From Polynucleobacter meluiroseus (lineage in GTDB: Bacteria; Pseudomonadota; Gammaproteobacteria; Burkholderiales; Burkholderiaceae): a stretch of 64,000 bases of DNA. Below, one piece after another: positions 20,000-27,552 of the stretch (position 1 is its first letter; each line of letters opens with the position of its first letter). The stretch covers positions 310,001-374,000 of the forward strand of contig NZ_OANS01000002.1 in the NCBI RefSeq assembly GCF_900205755.1, given 5' to 3'. The notes beneath the pieces are model-generated. The model did no database searches. It was not told the DNA's origin and saw only the letters and a program-made list of their open reading frames with translations. The position numbers and the translations under genes were made by a program.

Positions 20000-20045
20000 C
20001 TTTTAGCATGTTGCCGAAGATCGAGCGAATAAACCTCATATCTCA

Positions 20046-20342
20046 TCAAGAGCAATACTTATTCGATAAGCTCTGTGCACTAGTAAGACGATCATCAATC
20101 ATGCGGGTCAAAATGACTTGGGCAGCTTCTCTGTTTTCTGGTGACTTTAAGCTCTGTTGAATTAAGGAGCTCACATCCTTGCGAATCGATGTATTGCCAT
20201 ATTGCAAACTTTTCATAGTGACTACCGCCTCAGCGGAAATCTGGCATTGCTGGCTTATTAATTCACGGGAATCTCCACTGGTATTTGCATATGCAATTGC
20301 AGCAACAGAGATTGAAACGATCAAGAGTATTAATTTTTTCAT
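20046..20342 (-). CDS. small secreted protein of unknown function (98 aa)
   Basis: A clear signal peptide (MKKLILLIVSISVAAIAYA) with AYA cleavage leaves a mature protein of about 79 residues. The mature part is helical, with Ser and Gln runs and two cysteines (QQC near 33 and the penultimate C), which could form one disulfide in the periplasm. Only one base separates its ATG from the stop of the HTH/zinc-ribbon gene, so both are one transcript. No family is recognised. Confidence 0.75.
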   Translation of the reverse strand: MKKLILLIVSISVAAIAYANTSGDSRELISQQCQISAEAVVTMKSLQYGNTSIRKDVSSLIQQSLKSPENREAAQVILTRMIDDRLTSAQSLSNKYCS

Positions 20343-20343
20343 C

Positions 20344-20523
20344 TTATTTCCTTAATTTGTGACCACAAGTAGGACAGCAACCTAAATCTTTTGCACGCAA
20401 TTTTCTCAGCGCCGCATAAACGCTAGTTTCAGAAATTTCCATTTTTCGAGCAGCTTGAGCGGCAGTCATGCCCTTCCCCATCCAGTCCAATGCCTGCTGT
20501 GTTTTTGGTATTACTTTTCTCAT
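20344..20523 (-). CDS. 59-residue HTH protein with C-terminal zinc ribbon
   Basis: The ATG at 20523 has GGGGAAG upstream and the frame runs 59 codons. Residues 18-42 look like a helix-turn-helix (KGMTAAQAARKMEISETSVYAALRK). The tail CCPTCGHKLRK carries a CPxCGH zinc knuckle. It is probably a tiny DNA-binding regulator. The promoter just upstream carries overlapping TTGTG repeats that could be its own operator, and the next gene, 1 base away, is a secreted protein. Function is inferred from motifs only. Confidence 0.7.
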   Translation of the reverse strand: MRKVIPKTQQALDWMGKGMTAAQAARKMEISETSVYAALRKLRAKDLGCCPTCGHKLRK

Positions 20524-20540
20524 ATCTTCCCCATACCTGA

Positions 20541-20570
20541 ACTATACTACACAAGTTGTGAAGTTGTGAA
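20541..20570 (-). promoter_or_regulatory. promoter with overlapping dyad for the HTH/secreted operon
   Basis: Reading the minus strand, TTCACA (20570-20565) and TATAGT (20546-20541) are spaced by 18 bases. The spacer holds the palindrome CACAAGTTGTG (20550-20560) and a further half-site AAGTTGTG (20561-20568). The overlap suggests repression, perhaps by the HTH protein itself. Confidence 0.5.
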
Positions 20571-20695
20571 CTTTATAAAATAATGTTGTATTTGTACCTC
20601 ACGTGAAATTCATTAAGGGGTCAGGGTTGTAAAGATGGAATACGCAAGAGGTTTACACTTAACGGGAATATTTAATCTAAAAGAGCCCTACAGAA

Positions 20696-21181
20696 ATGAA
20701 CCTACCCGCAAATCAACTCACTATGACGATTCTCATGACGCCAGATAAGACCAACTTTTTTGGTAATGTGCATGGCGGTGAAGTGCTCAAACTACTGGAT
20801 CAAGTAGCCTATGCTTGTGCTAGCCGATATGCGGGCCGACATGTTGTCACCCTAAGCGTAGATCAAGTGACTTTCAAGCAACCCATTCATGTTGGTGAGC
20901 TGCTCACCTTCTTAGCTTCTGTGAACTTTACTGGAACCTCATCCATTGAGGTGGGCATCAAAGTCATAGCTGAAAATATCCTCACTAAGACGATTAGGCA
21001 CGTTAATAGCTGCTTTTTAACCATGGTAGCCATGAACGAGGAACGTAAACCAATCGCCGTACCAATATTTGAGCCAAAAAGCAGTGATGAAATTAGGCGA
21101 CATCGTGGCGCCATCCTCAGAAGAGAGATGCGCAAAGAATTAGAGCAAAAATTTAACGCAATTAGGACAAGTCAGGACTAA
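20696..21181 (+). CDS. acyl-CoA thioesterase, hotdog fold (YciA-like)
   Basis: This enzyme hydrolyses acyl-CoA thioesters in the cytoplasm. The 161 residues show the YciA-type hotdog: NFFGNVHGGEVLKLLDQVAYACASRY, where the HGG and the following acid mark the active-site helix, then VTLSVDQVTFKQPIHVGELL and the SSIEVGIKV strand. The C-terminal 35 residues are charged and helical. It is divergent from the HTH unit with a 172-base gap. No further gene is seen in 21182-21368, which is AT-rich with no clear hairpin. Confidence 0.9.
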   Translation: MNLPANQLTMTILMTPDKTNFFGNVHGGEVLKLLDQVAYACASRYAGRHVVTLSVDQVTFKQPIHVGELLTFLASVNFTGTSSIEVGIKVIAENILTKTIRHVNSCFLTMVAMNEERKPIAVPIFEPKSSDEIRRHRGAILRREMRKELEQKFNAIRTSQD

Positions 21182-21368
21182 ATCAAGGCTTCAGTTAATA
21201 CAGCGCTTTGCCAAAAATATCGCAAAACTAAAATGGCTAGCAGGATAGGTATTACTGTTGTCGTTTGAAATCCCAATGATGCATTAATAAAAACATACTT
21301 AGGACGATCACAATAGATCGAATTGAGGCTCTAAGTAAAACAAGTACGAGTACGCTACTCACTTTCGC

Positions 21369-23465
21369 TTAAAAAGCCCCTTTCAAGCCGATCATGGCAC
21401 TCCTACCCATTTGCGGTGCATATAACCGAATAGTCTCAGGAGTGGTCGCATAACGAATTTCTTGATTTAATAAATTAGTCAGGCGCAAGTACGTTGTCCA
21501 ATTTACTTTACCTACTTTTTTTGAATAAGAAATACCGGCATTAAGTAAGTTGTAGCTGGGTGTGGGTCCAATCTCAAAACTAGCCAAACGATTTTGAGAA
21601 TAAGCATGTATAAAAGTGGCATTGGTGCGCCATTGATTTTTTTCATAAGCGACTTCAGCTCCGACCCTAGGAGCCGGCTGTAGTGGCAAATTGCCGCCGC
21701 TATCAAAACTTCCTCGCGAGACATCACCAAATAACCGGCCTCCAATTCCAGGCTGACGCCAATGATGCGTGAGTTCACCCTCCACACCTTTAATGCTTGC
21801 ATTCGCTTGCTGAGTTGTAGCCACTGGGTAGAGATTACTTGTATCCAATACCCCTGTGTAATAACCATAAATATAGTTAGTAAATTTATTGGCATACACA
21901 TTCATCTTGCCCTGAATATCTCCCGATGTCTTTTGAATCGTATATTCCAAATTATGTGAAATCTCTTTTTGTAAATTGGGGTTGCCAATAATGAAAGTAC
22001 CTGTGGCATCATGTGGACCGTAGGCATAGAGCTCTGGTGCGTTAGGCGCTCTTTGAGATACCGTGTAAGACAGCCCTGTTCCATAGCCAGGCATAAAAGT
22101 CCACAAGCTTCCTGCAGAATAAGAGAACAAATTAAACTGACGATTAAGTAAGCTTGGCGCGTTGTAAGTAACGCCATTGCTAAAAGTAGTTCCCCCTCCA
22201 GAGCTCGCATAGACACTAGATTGATTAGGGGCTTGAGAAAGGGGGTTGTAGCGCACGCCCACGCTGTTTTTGAGTGCGCCAAATTGACCTTCTTCTACCC
22301 AAAACAAGGCATTTGAATTGGTGGTGGTCTGAGGAACTATTGCTGACTGCCCTGTGGGCACATCCGTTGCTGTTAATTGCGCGGTGGAGGATTGAAGGCC
22401 GAAGTTACCCTTCCAGCCAAGCCATTGCAAATGTGACAACACGGCCCTCATTTCCGTAGCATTGTTTTTCCAAATAGTGGCTGGCGTACCTTCCGAAGTG
22501 AATTCATTATGAATGTAGTTGCTGTTTGAAATGCTGAAATTAAAAGCAGAGAATCCTGCAAAGGGTTCACGTGTTTCATGCTGCAGGTCGTAGCGATTTT
22601 GGGACTGCTGAATAAAGCCACCATTAGCACTAGGAATGCCATAGTTGTGATTCAGCCTCTCAACTGAAATACCTGTGTACCCTGAATCCCCAATGTAAGA
22701 GGCGCCTAAACCAAGATTATTTTGGTTGTTGAATGAGAACGGCAACTTTCCTGAATAAGGTACGTTCACGGGATATCCTGGGGTGATTGCCCAATTGGCA
22801 TTGGGTCCGCCCTGCTCCGCAAAGCCCGGGATACGATAGTTATTTGAATTGCTGATTGCAGTATCTGCATGCAAAGCAATCGGCCCTGTTGAGCTATCCA
22901 CTACCAGCGCCGCAGTTTTGCCCTGATTGGCGTACTCGTAATTCGTATCCATAACCCCGGTAGTTTCTCCAGGCAAAGTGGAAGCTATACGATCATTGAC
23001 TATATTAATGAGGCCGCCACTGGAACCTGAGCCATACATCAAGGCTGAGGCGCCACGCAGAATTTCAATTTGGCGCGAATTCTGCAGCGGGCTTGCTACT
23101 GCATGATCGGCTGAAATGCCCGAAATATCATTAACCGAAAGACCGTTTTCTAGAATTTGTACCCTTGCACCTTCAAGCCCGCGGATGACTGGCCTTGAGG
23201 CGCCTGGGCCAAAGCCTGAGGATGAGACTCCCAATTCATTTCCCAGAGTAGCGCCTAGGCTAGTGCCTAGTTTGTCTTGCAGCTCACTTCCAGAAAGAAC
23301 CTTACTTGGGGTCATAATGCTTTGACCGCCCTCTTGCGTGCCGGTTACCGTGACTTCCAAACCCGCACTGGACTGACTTTGCGAAAGAGCAAATTCCACA
23401 TGCATACCCAGACCCAAACTCAAACCCATCAATACCACTAACTGCTTAAATCTAAAGCGCTTCAT
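21369..23465 (-). CDS. TonB-dependent receptor, ZnuD-like
   Basis: The 698 residues have a signal peptide (MKRFRFKQLVVLMGLSLGLG), a plug domain with VTVTGTQEGG (about 38), RPVIRGLEGARVQILENGL and SADHAVASPLQNSRQIEILRG, and a beta-barrel ending in aromatic Phe (GLKGAF) for outer-membrane assembly. The plug motifs RPVIRGL and SADHA are like those of ZnuD zinc receptors. Zinc uptake is therefore likely but not certain; copper or haem receptors share parts. A small membrane protein gene lies 85 bases upstream. No Zur box could be recognised. Confidence 0.87.
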   Translation of the reverse strand: MKRFRFKQLVVLMGLSLGLGMHVEFALSQSQSSAGLEVTVTGTQEGGQSIMTPSKVLSGSELQDKLGTSLGATLGNELGVSSSGFGPGASRPVIRGLEGARVQILENGLSVNDISGISADHAVASPLQNSRQIEILRGASALMYGSGSSGGLINIVNDRIASTLPGETTGVMDTNYEYANQGKTAALVVDSSTGPIALHADTAISNSNNYRIPGFAEQGGPNANWAITPGYPVNVPYSGKLPFSFNNQNNLGLGASYIGDSGYTGISVERLNHNYGIPSANGGFIQQSQNRYDLQHETREPFAGFSAFNFSISNSNYIHNEFTSEGTPATIWKNNATEMRAVLSHLQWLGWKGNFGLQSSTAQLTATDVPTGQSAIVPQTTTNSNALFWVEEGQFGALKNSVGVRYNPLSQAPNQSSVYASSGGGTTFSNGVTYNAPSLLNRQFNLFSYSAGSLWTFMPGYGTGLSYTVSQRAPNAPELYAYGPHDATGTFIIGNPNLQKEISHNLEYTIQKTSGDIQGKMNVYANKFTNYIYGYYTGVLDTSNLYPVATTQQANASIKGVEGELTHHWRQPGIGGRLFGDVSRGSFDSGGNLPLQPAPRVGAEVAYEKNQWRTNATFIHAYSQNRLASFEIGPTPSYNLLNAGISYSKKVGKVNWTTYLRLTNLLNQEIRYATTPETIRLYAPQMGRSAMIGLKGAF

Positions 23466-23550
23466 ACCAAGTCCTTCAACTACCTCTCATTACGCTAGAG
23501 GCGATACCAAAAAGCACCCTGTCTAATAAGACAATAGATGCAAGTGATGA

Positions 23551-23934
23551 CTACCGAGGGAGTGATTGGGGTGGAGCTTGAGATTGATAAAGCCAAACTT
23601 TGAGAAGAATAAAGCTGGCCAGAATAACAACAAGGGGCGTTGGGTGACTAAAGCTTGGCAGATTGAGATCACCCTGCCCTGAAATTGCTGATGCTCCCAA
23701 CAGGAGGGAATCCAATAATTTACAAACCGGGTTTGATTTTTGGGGATCTGCACTAAATGCCTGCTCTATTTCATCAAAAACGGCATAAGACTGCGCGTCT
23801 TGCGTTTGATTGGCATGCAGCATTCCATGAAAAAGTCCAATAGATTGCATACCCAATACTGCAAAGCACAGCACCACGGCCAAAATCACCGCATGGACTT
23901 TACTTACAAGAGGGTTCTGAAATTTAGAATGCAC
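23551..23934 (-). CDS. small membrane protein, DUF2946-like
   Basis: The 127 residues have an N-terminal hydrophobic segment (HAVILAVVLCFAVLGMQSIGLFHGMLHA), a cysteine motif NPVCKLLDSLLLG near residue 70, and a second segment (PLVVILASFILLKVWL) near the C-terminus. This layout, with GxxHxxxHA and CxLLD, is like the DUF2946 proteins found next to TonB receptors for metals. It precedes the ZnuD-like receptor on the same strand. A role in metal uptake or sensing is inferred only from position. Confidence 0.6.
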   Translation of the reverse strand: MHSKFQNPLVSKVHAVILAVVLCFAVLGMQSIGLFHGMLHANQTQDAQSYAVFDEIEQAFSADPQKSNPVCKLLDSLLLGASAISGQGDLNLPSFSHPTPLVVILASFILLKVWLYQSQAPPQSLPR

Positions 23935-24030
23935 CGATCTATTTTAGCAAACGAGTCATAAAAACAGTTATTGAGTGTTTTGCGCCACTGGCAATCCTAG
24001 ATTGGCCATTGAAGGCATTAAGCCTAATCT

Positions 24031-24540
24031 CTAAGAGTCATTTCTTGGATCCCGCAAATAGCTCTGTACATCCTTTTCTCCGGCAAGATGCTGGAGAACG
24101 CCGTAGGCAATGTAAGGCATCACGATGAGCCAATACAAAAAGGTCAACGCCAATACTTTAAGGGGTTCACCCTGACAAAAACTCAGCATTGAATCAATGA
24201 AACCGTGACCTTTCAGAAATCCTTGAGCACCAGCTTCTGTATAGCGAATCAATAATACAATGACGGTGGAAAAAGTCGTACGACGAATCACCAACCAATA
24301 AATTGAAGTGGCGCTTTTATCAGGCTCAGTAAAAGGCTGCAACATTTGCGCGGTCACCAGGAACTTGGACAACACTACCGCTTGCAGTATTGCAAATCCA
24401 TAAGAGAGAAAGCCCTTCTCAGCTAAGTGCGAGACCTCTTGATTGTAAAAAGTGAGTGCACAAAACCAAACAGCAAAATAAGCAGATGACACTGCCCAGT
24501 CAAGCAGCGCATTTTTCAAGCTATGAAGAAATTTAGACAT
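24031..24540 (-). CDS. multi-span membrane protein of unknown function (169 aa)
   Basis: No family is recognised. Four hydrophobic segments can be drawn, about 14-32, 45-62, 84-101 and 128-150, with short charged loops such as FTEPDKSATS. There is no signal peptide and the C-terminus is hydrophilic (AGEKDVQSYLRDPRND). The ATG at 24540 opens into a 495-base gap that leads to cspA. It could be a stress or envelope protein, but nothing in the sequence shows that. Confidence 0.7.
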   Translation of the reverse strand: MSKFLHSLKNALLDWAVSSAYFAVWFCALTFYNQEVSHLAEKGFLSYGFAILQAVVLSKFLVTAQMLQPFTEPDKSATSIYWLVIRRTTFSTVIVLLIRYTEAGAQGFLKGHGFIDSMLSFCQGEPLKVLALTFLYWLIVMPYIAYGVLQHLAGEKDVQSYLRDPRNDS

Positions 24541-25035
24541 ATAGGTTGATGATTCATGGTGGGGCTTCTAGGAGGTCCATTTTAAGAGGACGCAAACCAA
24601 GATGCACTAACTTAATAGCTTAAGTTACCTCACTACTTGAGTCCGGGGAATACGCTATTTCCCACCGTGAAGAACAACGAAGCAATTAACACTGGACCCT
24701 TGGCTAATGTCGCCCGTGGACATCCTCAAGCACTTTTTATGCCGCTCCATTTAAAAAAGGGAGTTTTAAATGAATGGCATCCAAATCGGCCATTTTGGAC
24801 ATTTCAGGCTTAAAGTCGAAAATCGACTCCTTAAAACCGCAATTTGCTAGTAGTTTTCGCTAAAACAGCAATAAAAACCAATTCTTTTGTGTAACTCCTT
24901 GACACACTACGAAAATAAGCAAACAATTGGGTACAAGGTTTTATTTAAAGCCTTTTGGTGTGTTGTAGGATGAGTTCGATTAAAAAGTATTTGCCCTCCA
25001 TCACAATTATTTTAAGTTTATGTAATGGAGTTAGC
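24541..25035. other. non-coding stretch with cspA promoter and long leader
   Basis: No gene is supported here. TTGACA at 24899-24904 is a likely -35 box for cspA; the expected -10 position 17 bases on reads AACAAT, which is weak. The mRNA leader would then be about 100 nt, as is usual for cold-shock genes. Two short hairpins lie at 24785-24828 (TCCAAA/TTTGGA and AGTCGA-AAA-TCGACT). A 26-codon ATG frame covers them but has little support. Confidence 0.45.
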
Positions 25036-25239
25036 ATGGCAACAGGAATTGTAAAGTGGTTCAATGACGCAAAAGGTTTCGGTTTTATTAAACCAGACGA
25101 TAGCGAAGAAGAGTTGTTCGCGCATTTCAGCGCAATCAACATGGGTGGTTTCAAAACCCTCCAAGAAAACCAAAAGGTAACGTTTGACATTACCCAAGGT
25201 CCTAAGGGAAAACAGGCTACAAATATTCAAGCCGGTTAA
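25036..25239 (+). CDS. cspA: cold-shock protein (CspA family)
   Basis: Csp proteins are single-stranded nucleic-acid chaperones. The 67 residues are the full family length and hold both RNA-binding motifs, KGFGFI (RNP1) and LFAHFSAI (RNP2-like). I chose ATG 25036 because TGGAG precedes it by 5 bases and the product [10 protein letters not shown] starts as the family does; the frame stays open upstream but without family similarity. A long leader supports temperature control (inference). Confidence 0.95.
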   Translation: MATGIVKWFNDAKGFGFIKPDDSEEELFAHFSAINMGGFKTLQENQKVTFDITQGPKGKQATNIQAG

Positions 25240-25257
25240 TCTTCCTTAGATGATGAT

Positions 25258-25287
25258 GAAAGCCCAAGACTAGTTCCTTGGACTTTC
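25258..25287 (+). terminator. possible hairpin after cspA
   Basis: GAAAGCCCAAG and CTTGGACTTTC pair with one mismatch around an 8-base loop, 18 bases after the cspA stop. The T-run is poor, so it may be an mRNA stabiliser or a weak terminator. Confidence 0.4.
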
Positions 25288-25456
25288 ATTCAAGCAAGAC
25301 TGCTTTAAATCTTCCAGTAGTTCAGTAATTTCAGTAGAGTTCTTAAACTCGTCTCCTACCCTTGAGTATTTATCGCTCTAAGCGTTCCAGTCTTCATATT
25401 CAAAGTCCTAAAGCTAGATCAGACTCTAAGCACGCCCGCTTTTTGCTCTCAACAGG

Positions 25457-25494
25457 AGTAGCCTAGCAATAATTTAGGCGCTACTTGGTTTTTT
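25457..25494 (+). terminator. intrinsic terminator-like hairpin
   Basis: AGTAGCCTA pairs with TAGGCGCTACT, with a two-base bulge, followed by TGG and a T6 run. It reads on the plus strand, about 220 bases beyond cspA. Nothing else coding is seen in 25288-25456, so it may end a longer cspA transcript. Confidence 0.5.
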
Positions 25495-25533
25495 AAAAAT
25501 CTAAGCTATATGCACAACTTCACTAAGAATTTA

Positions 25534-25863
25534 CTAGTGCGCAACAGTGTTAGACAATAGATTAATCACTAGCACTCCGGCAATAATCAAACCCATTCCA
25601 ATTAAAGCCCACAGATCTAATTTCTGACCGAGCCAAACCCAACCGACAATGCTGACAAGCACTATTCCTGCGCCGGACCAAATGGCATAGGTAATCGAGA
25701 CAGGAATGAAATTAAGAACCTTGGATAGGCAATAAAAAGCAATGCCATAACCTATGACTACCATGGCAGTGGGTACCAAGCGCGTATAGCCCTCGACAAA
25801 CTTTAAAGCAGTCGTGGCCATTACCTCAGCGGCAATGGCGATGCCAAGATATAACCAAACCAT
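25534..25863 (-). CDS. small multidrug resistance (EmrE/SMR) efflux pump
   Basis: SMR pumps exchange cationic drugs or polyamines for protons. The 109 residues have four membrane helices and the essential glutamate in helix 1 (AIAAEVMATTALKF). YAIWSGAGIVLVSIVGW in helix 3 and the GxxLIIAGVLVINL dimer helix are typical of EmrE rather than Gdx-type proteins. The ATG at 25863 precedes a decayed gene on the same strand. A single SMR gene like this works as an antiparallel homodimer (known of EmrE). Confidence 0.92.
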   Translation of the reverse strand: MVWLYLGIAIAAEVMATTALKFVEGYTRLVPTAMVVIGYGIAFYCLSKVLNFIPVSITYAIWSGAGIVLVSIVGWVWLGQKLDLWALIGMGLIIAGVLVINLLSNTVAH

Positions 25864-25958
25864 CTAGAAACTCCTATTTTTGATAGTTGGTAGGAACGCA
25901 GCCAGCACCACCAACATGAAGTATGAAAGTATATATAAAAGATTTTTAGATGAACTAT

Positions 25959-26219
25959 CTAAAGTTTGGAAATCACATTCCGTTGATACGAGAATAACTG
26001 CAAGATGGGAACGCGTCGAATCCAGCGAAAGATGCCATGTTCATCAATCCAATTCGCATAGGCTACGTAATCAGGATCATTCGACATATGACGCTCTTCG
26101 GTCTTGGCGCGCAGAGCGTATATCAAGTTAAGGCCCAACAAAAGAATGCAGTGCCTCTGTAGTATCCCCTTAGATTCGTACTCAACTAAAAAGCCAAAAA
26201 TGTCAGAAGAACAAAGAAA
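25959..26219 (-). pseudogene. remnant of an isoprenylcysteine methyltransferase-like membrane protein
   Basis: A minus-strand frame without a proper start reads LNLIYALRAKTEERHMSNDP and then AYANWIDEHGIFRWIRR to a stop. This is the conserved C-terminus (RAKTEERH, DPDYxxY) of ICMT-like integral membrane methyltransferases. The frame stays open to 26219 with a hydrophobic part (CILLLGLNLIYAL), and then a TGA ends it. The catalytic N-terminal helices are absent. It therefore looks like a 5'-truncated gene at the edge of the accessory region. Expression of a fragment cannot be excluded. Confidence 0.6.
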
Positions 26220-26298
26220 ACAGCTTCAAGCCCAGACAAAGATTGTCAAAAAGGTATCCATTTAGCTGACACCCTTAATAGAGATTGAATTTTTGTTA

Positions 26299-26326
26299 TT
26301 GCAAGTCATTGGCATGGGGGTATGAT
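26299..26326 (+). promoter_or_regulatory. promoter placed for a leaderless mRNA
   Basis: TTGCAA (26299-26304) and TATGAT (26321-26326) are spaced by 16 bases. Transcription would begin near 26333, which is the ATG of the secreted protein. No ribosome site lies between. A leaderless transcript is inferred. Confidence 0.5.
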
Positions 26327-26332
26327 TTATCT

Positions 26333-26632
26333 ATGAGATACATCTTAATTCTACTTTTTATCAGCACCAATGTAATGGCGCAGGCTATTTATGACGCAAA
26401 CGGCCAATATAGAGGTTACCAGCAGACTAGCCCCAGTGGCGTAACGAACGCTTACAACGCTCAAGGTCAGAATACAGGCTCTTCACAGGTTGATAACGGG
26501 CAGACTAACTACTACAGCCCTGCTGGCGCATACAGAGGCACCAACACAGCCACACCAACCCCACCTGTACCAAACACCACAATTAACGCACCTCGTCAGA
26601 CTCCACAGGCGCCAATAATGAAAGGTTGGTAA
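26333..26632 (+). CDS. small secreted repeat protein (99 aa)
   Basis: I chose ATG 26333 because a good signal peptide begins there (MRYILILLFISTNVMAQA, cleaved after MA or AQA). The mature part has three imperfect Tyr/Gly repeats: YDANGQYRGYQ, YNAQGQNTGSS and YSPAGAYRGTN. They are joined by Thr/Asn/Gln-rich linkers and followed by a Pro/Thr tail (TATPTPPVPNTT). There are no cysteines. The repeats suggest a periplasmic or surface protein. No family is recognised. The -10 box ends 6 bases before the ATG, so the mRNA may be leaderless. Confidence 0.75.
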   Translation: MRYILILLFISTNVMAQAIYDANGQYRGYQQTSPSGVTNAYNAQGQNTGSSQVDNGQTNYYSPAGAYRGTNTATPTPPVPNTTINAPRQTPQAPIMKGW

Positions 26633-26682
26633 GCGTACTTAGCAATGACCGCTAACGACCCAAAGCAGACATTTAACGAAAT

Positions 26683-26706
26683 AAAAAACCACTCCGCAGA
26701 GTGGTT
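26683..26706 (-). terminator. terminator of peptide cassette A
   Basis: On the minus strand AACCACTC-TGCG-GAGTGGTT is followed by a T-run. It lies 42 bases after the stop of peptide A and is nearly identical to the terminators of cassettes B and C. Confidence 0.85.
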
Positions 26707-26747
26707 GGCGATACCAAACCAAACCCTAAGGAATGACTCGATAACAG

Positions 26748-26903
26748 TTAAACCATCCCACATCCACCTGTAGTGCTTGAAGTGCACTCAGCACTCCCGC
26801 CTCCCACCCCAGTGAATACCCTCACAGTAACTAGAGCTTCCAATACCTCATCACTTGTTTGAAGCATTTTTACTTCTTCTAATTCAATCATTTGTACTGG
26901 CAT
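26748..26903 (-). CDS. cassette peptide A (51 aa), bacteriocin-like or signal peptide precursor
   Basis: The product starts MPVQMIELEEVKMLQTSDEV and ends GSAECTSSTTGGCGMV. Residues 1-22 match the leader of peptides B and C (MxVQMIELEEVxM...SDExLE). The remaining 29 residues are unrelated, rich in Gly, Ser and Thr, with a GGG at 34-36 and two cysteines spaced C-x7-C. A conserved acidic amphipathic leader with a variable two-cysteine core suggests an exported, cleaved peptide. The double-glycine site typical of C39-peptidase leaders is not conserved across the three, so processing is unknown. No modification or export gene is near. Confidence 0.6.
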   Translation of the reverse strand: MPVQMIELEEVKMLQTSDEVLEALVTVRVFTGVGGGSAECTSSTTGGCGMV

Positions 26904-26922
26904 GTTTTTTCTCCTATAGGTT

Positions 26923-26935
26923 GTGGACTATCCAC
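26923..26935 (-). promoter_or_regulatory. conserved dyad in cassette A leader
   Basis: GTGGA-CTA-TCCAC lies about 20 bases before the ATG of peptide A. The same 13 bases recur before B and C. It may be an operator or a leader hairpin. No consensus sigma-70 promoter is evident upstream of it. Confidence 0.45.
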
Positions 26936-26996
26936 TACTAAATCCTAGCATAGGTATTTGAAGATTTGGAGTAGGAATTGCACCAATTTAGGCAAT

Positions 26997-27020
26997 AAAA
27001 AACCACTCCGTAGAGTGGCT
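26997..27020 (-). terminator. terminator of peptide cassette B
   Basis: AGCCACTC-TACG-GAGTGGTTTTTT on the minus strand lies 45 bases after the stop of peptide B. It separates B from the upstream region of cassette A. Confidence 0.85.
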
Positions 27021-27065
27021 AGTAAAACCCAGCATCTAGTAATTCAAATTTGGGCAAGCTGAGAA

Positions 27066-27215
27066 TTAACACAGGTTATTTAGGGAGAACAGGTTGTGTA
27101 CACATTTGTGCCTTGATTTGACCCCGTAAATATACCCCCCCCCAGCAACCTCCAAAGACTCATCACTCGCTTCCACCATTTGCACTTCTTCTAATTCAAT
27201 CATTTGTACTGACAT
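27066..27215 (-). CDS. cassette peptide B (49 aa), bacteriocin-like or signal peptide precursor
   Basis: The leader MSVQMIELEEVQMVEASDES is identical to that of peptide C for 18 residues. The core is different: GGGYIYGVKSRHKC then a tail NLFSLNNLC. It is basic and has exactly two cysteines (C-x10-C), the last being the C-terminus. The three glycines are coded by a run of nine C on the plus strand (27135-27143); a change of length there would replace the whole core. AGGAG precedes the ATG by 7 bases. Function is unknown; the cassette setting supports a real gene. Confidence 0.6.
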   Translation of the reverse strand: MSVQMIELEEVQMVEASDESLEVAGGGYIYGVKSRHKCVHNLFSLNNLC

Positions 27216-27234
27216 GTTTAATCTCCTATAGGTT

Positions 27235-27247
27235 GTGGACTATCCAC
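27235..27247 (-). promoter_or_regulatory. conserved dyad in cassette B leader
   Basis: This is the same 13-base dyad GTGGA-CTA-TCCAC as in cassettes A and C, 20 bases before the peptide B ATG. Perfect conservation of both arms suggests a bound site or RNA hairpin. Confidence 0.45.
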
Positions 27248-27307
27248 TACTAAATCTTAGCATAGGTATTTGAAGGTTTGGAGTAGGAATTGCACTAGAT
27301 TGGGCAA

Positions 27308-27331
27308 TAAAAAACCACTCCGTAGAGTGGC
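27308..27331 (-). terminator. terminator of peptide cassette C
   Basis: AGCCACTC-TACG-GAGTGGTTTTTT on the minus strand lies 46 bases after the stop of peptide C and is identical to that of cassette B. Confidence 0.85.
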
Positions 27332-27376
27332 TAGTGATGTAGCGCTCAAGAAGAGACGGCCTGATATCTCTTAATG

Positions 27377-27520
27377 TTAACGGCTACAATACTGTGGATC
27401 TGTAACAGCGAATGTTCCAAACAAAATCGATGCTCCCTTTGAGCCACAGCTCGCCTCCAAAACATCATCACTCGCTTCCACCATTTGAACTTCTTCTAAT
27501 TCAATCATTTGTACTGACAT
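27377..27520 (-). CDS. cassette peptide C (47 aa), bacteriocin-like or signal peptide precursor
   Basis: The leader MSVQMIELEEVQMVEASDDV is shared with B. The core reads LEASCGSKGASILFGTF and ends DPQYCSR, with two cysteines spaced C-x19-C. At DNA level only one base differs from B in the first 54 coding bases, while the cores do not align. It is the first unit of the array on the minus strand and has the same ribosome site, dyad and terminator as the others. Whether the product is cleaved, and where, cannot be read from sequence. Confidence 0.6.
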   Translation of the reverse strand: MSVQMIELEEVQMVEASDDVLEASCGSKGASILFGTFAVTDPQYCSR

Positions 27521-27539
27521 GTTTAATCTCCTATAGGTT

Positions 27540-27552
27540 GTGGACTATCCAC
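27540..27552 (-). promoter_or_regulatory. conserved dyad in cassette C leader
   Basis: This is the third copy of GTGGA-CTA-TCCAC, again 20 bases before the ATG. The similarity between cassettes ends near 27613, which marks the border of the array. Confidence 0.45.

Noticed and set aside
23523..23753. Alternative 76-codon frame overlapping the DUF2946-like gene.
   Set aside because: It lies in another frame of the same strand, lacks a signal or family features, and the 127-residue frame has clear membrane segments and a cysteine motif.
24777..24857. 26-codon ATG frame with GGGAG upstream in the cspA leader region.
   Set aside because: The product has no features and the frame overlaps two hairpins; support is too weak for a gene call.
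26748..27520. Calling the three peptides class II bacteriocins with double-glycine leaders.
   Set aside because: GGG occurs in A and B at different places and not in C, and no exporter or immunity gene is near, so the class cannot be claimed.
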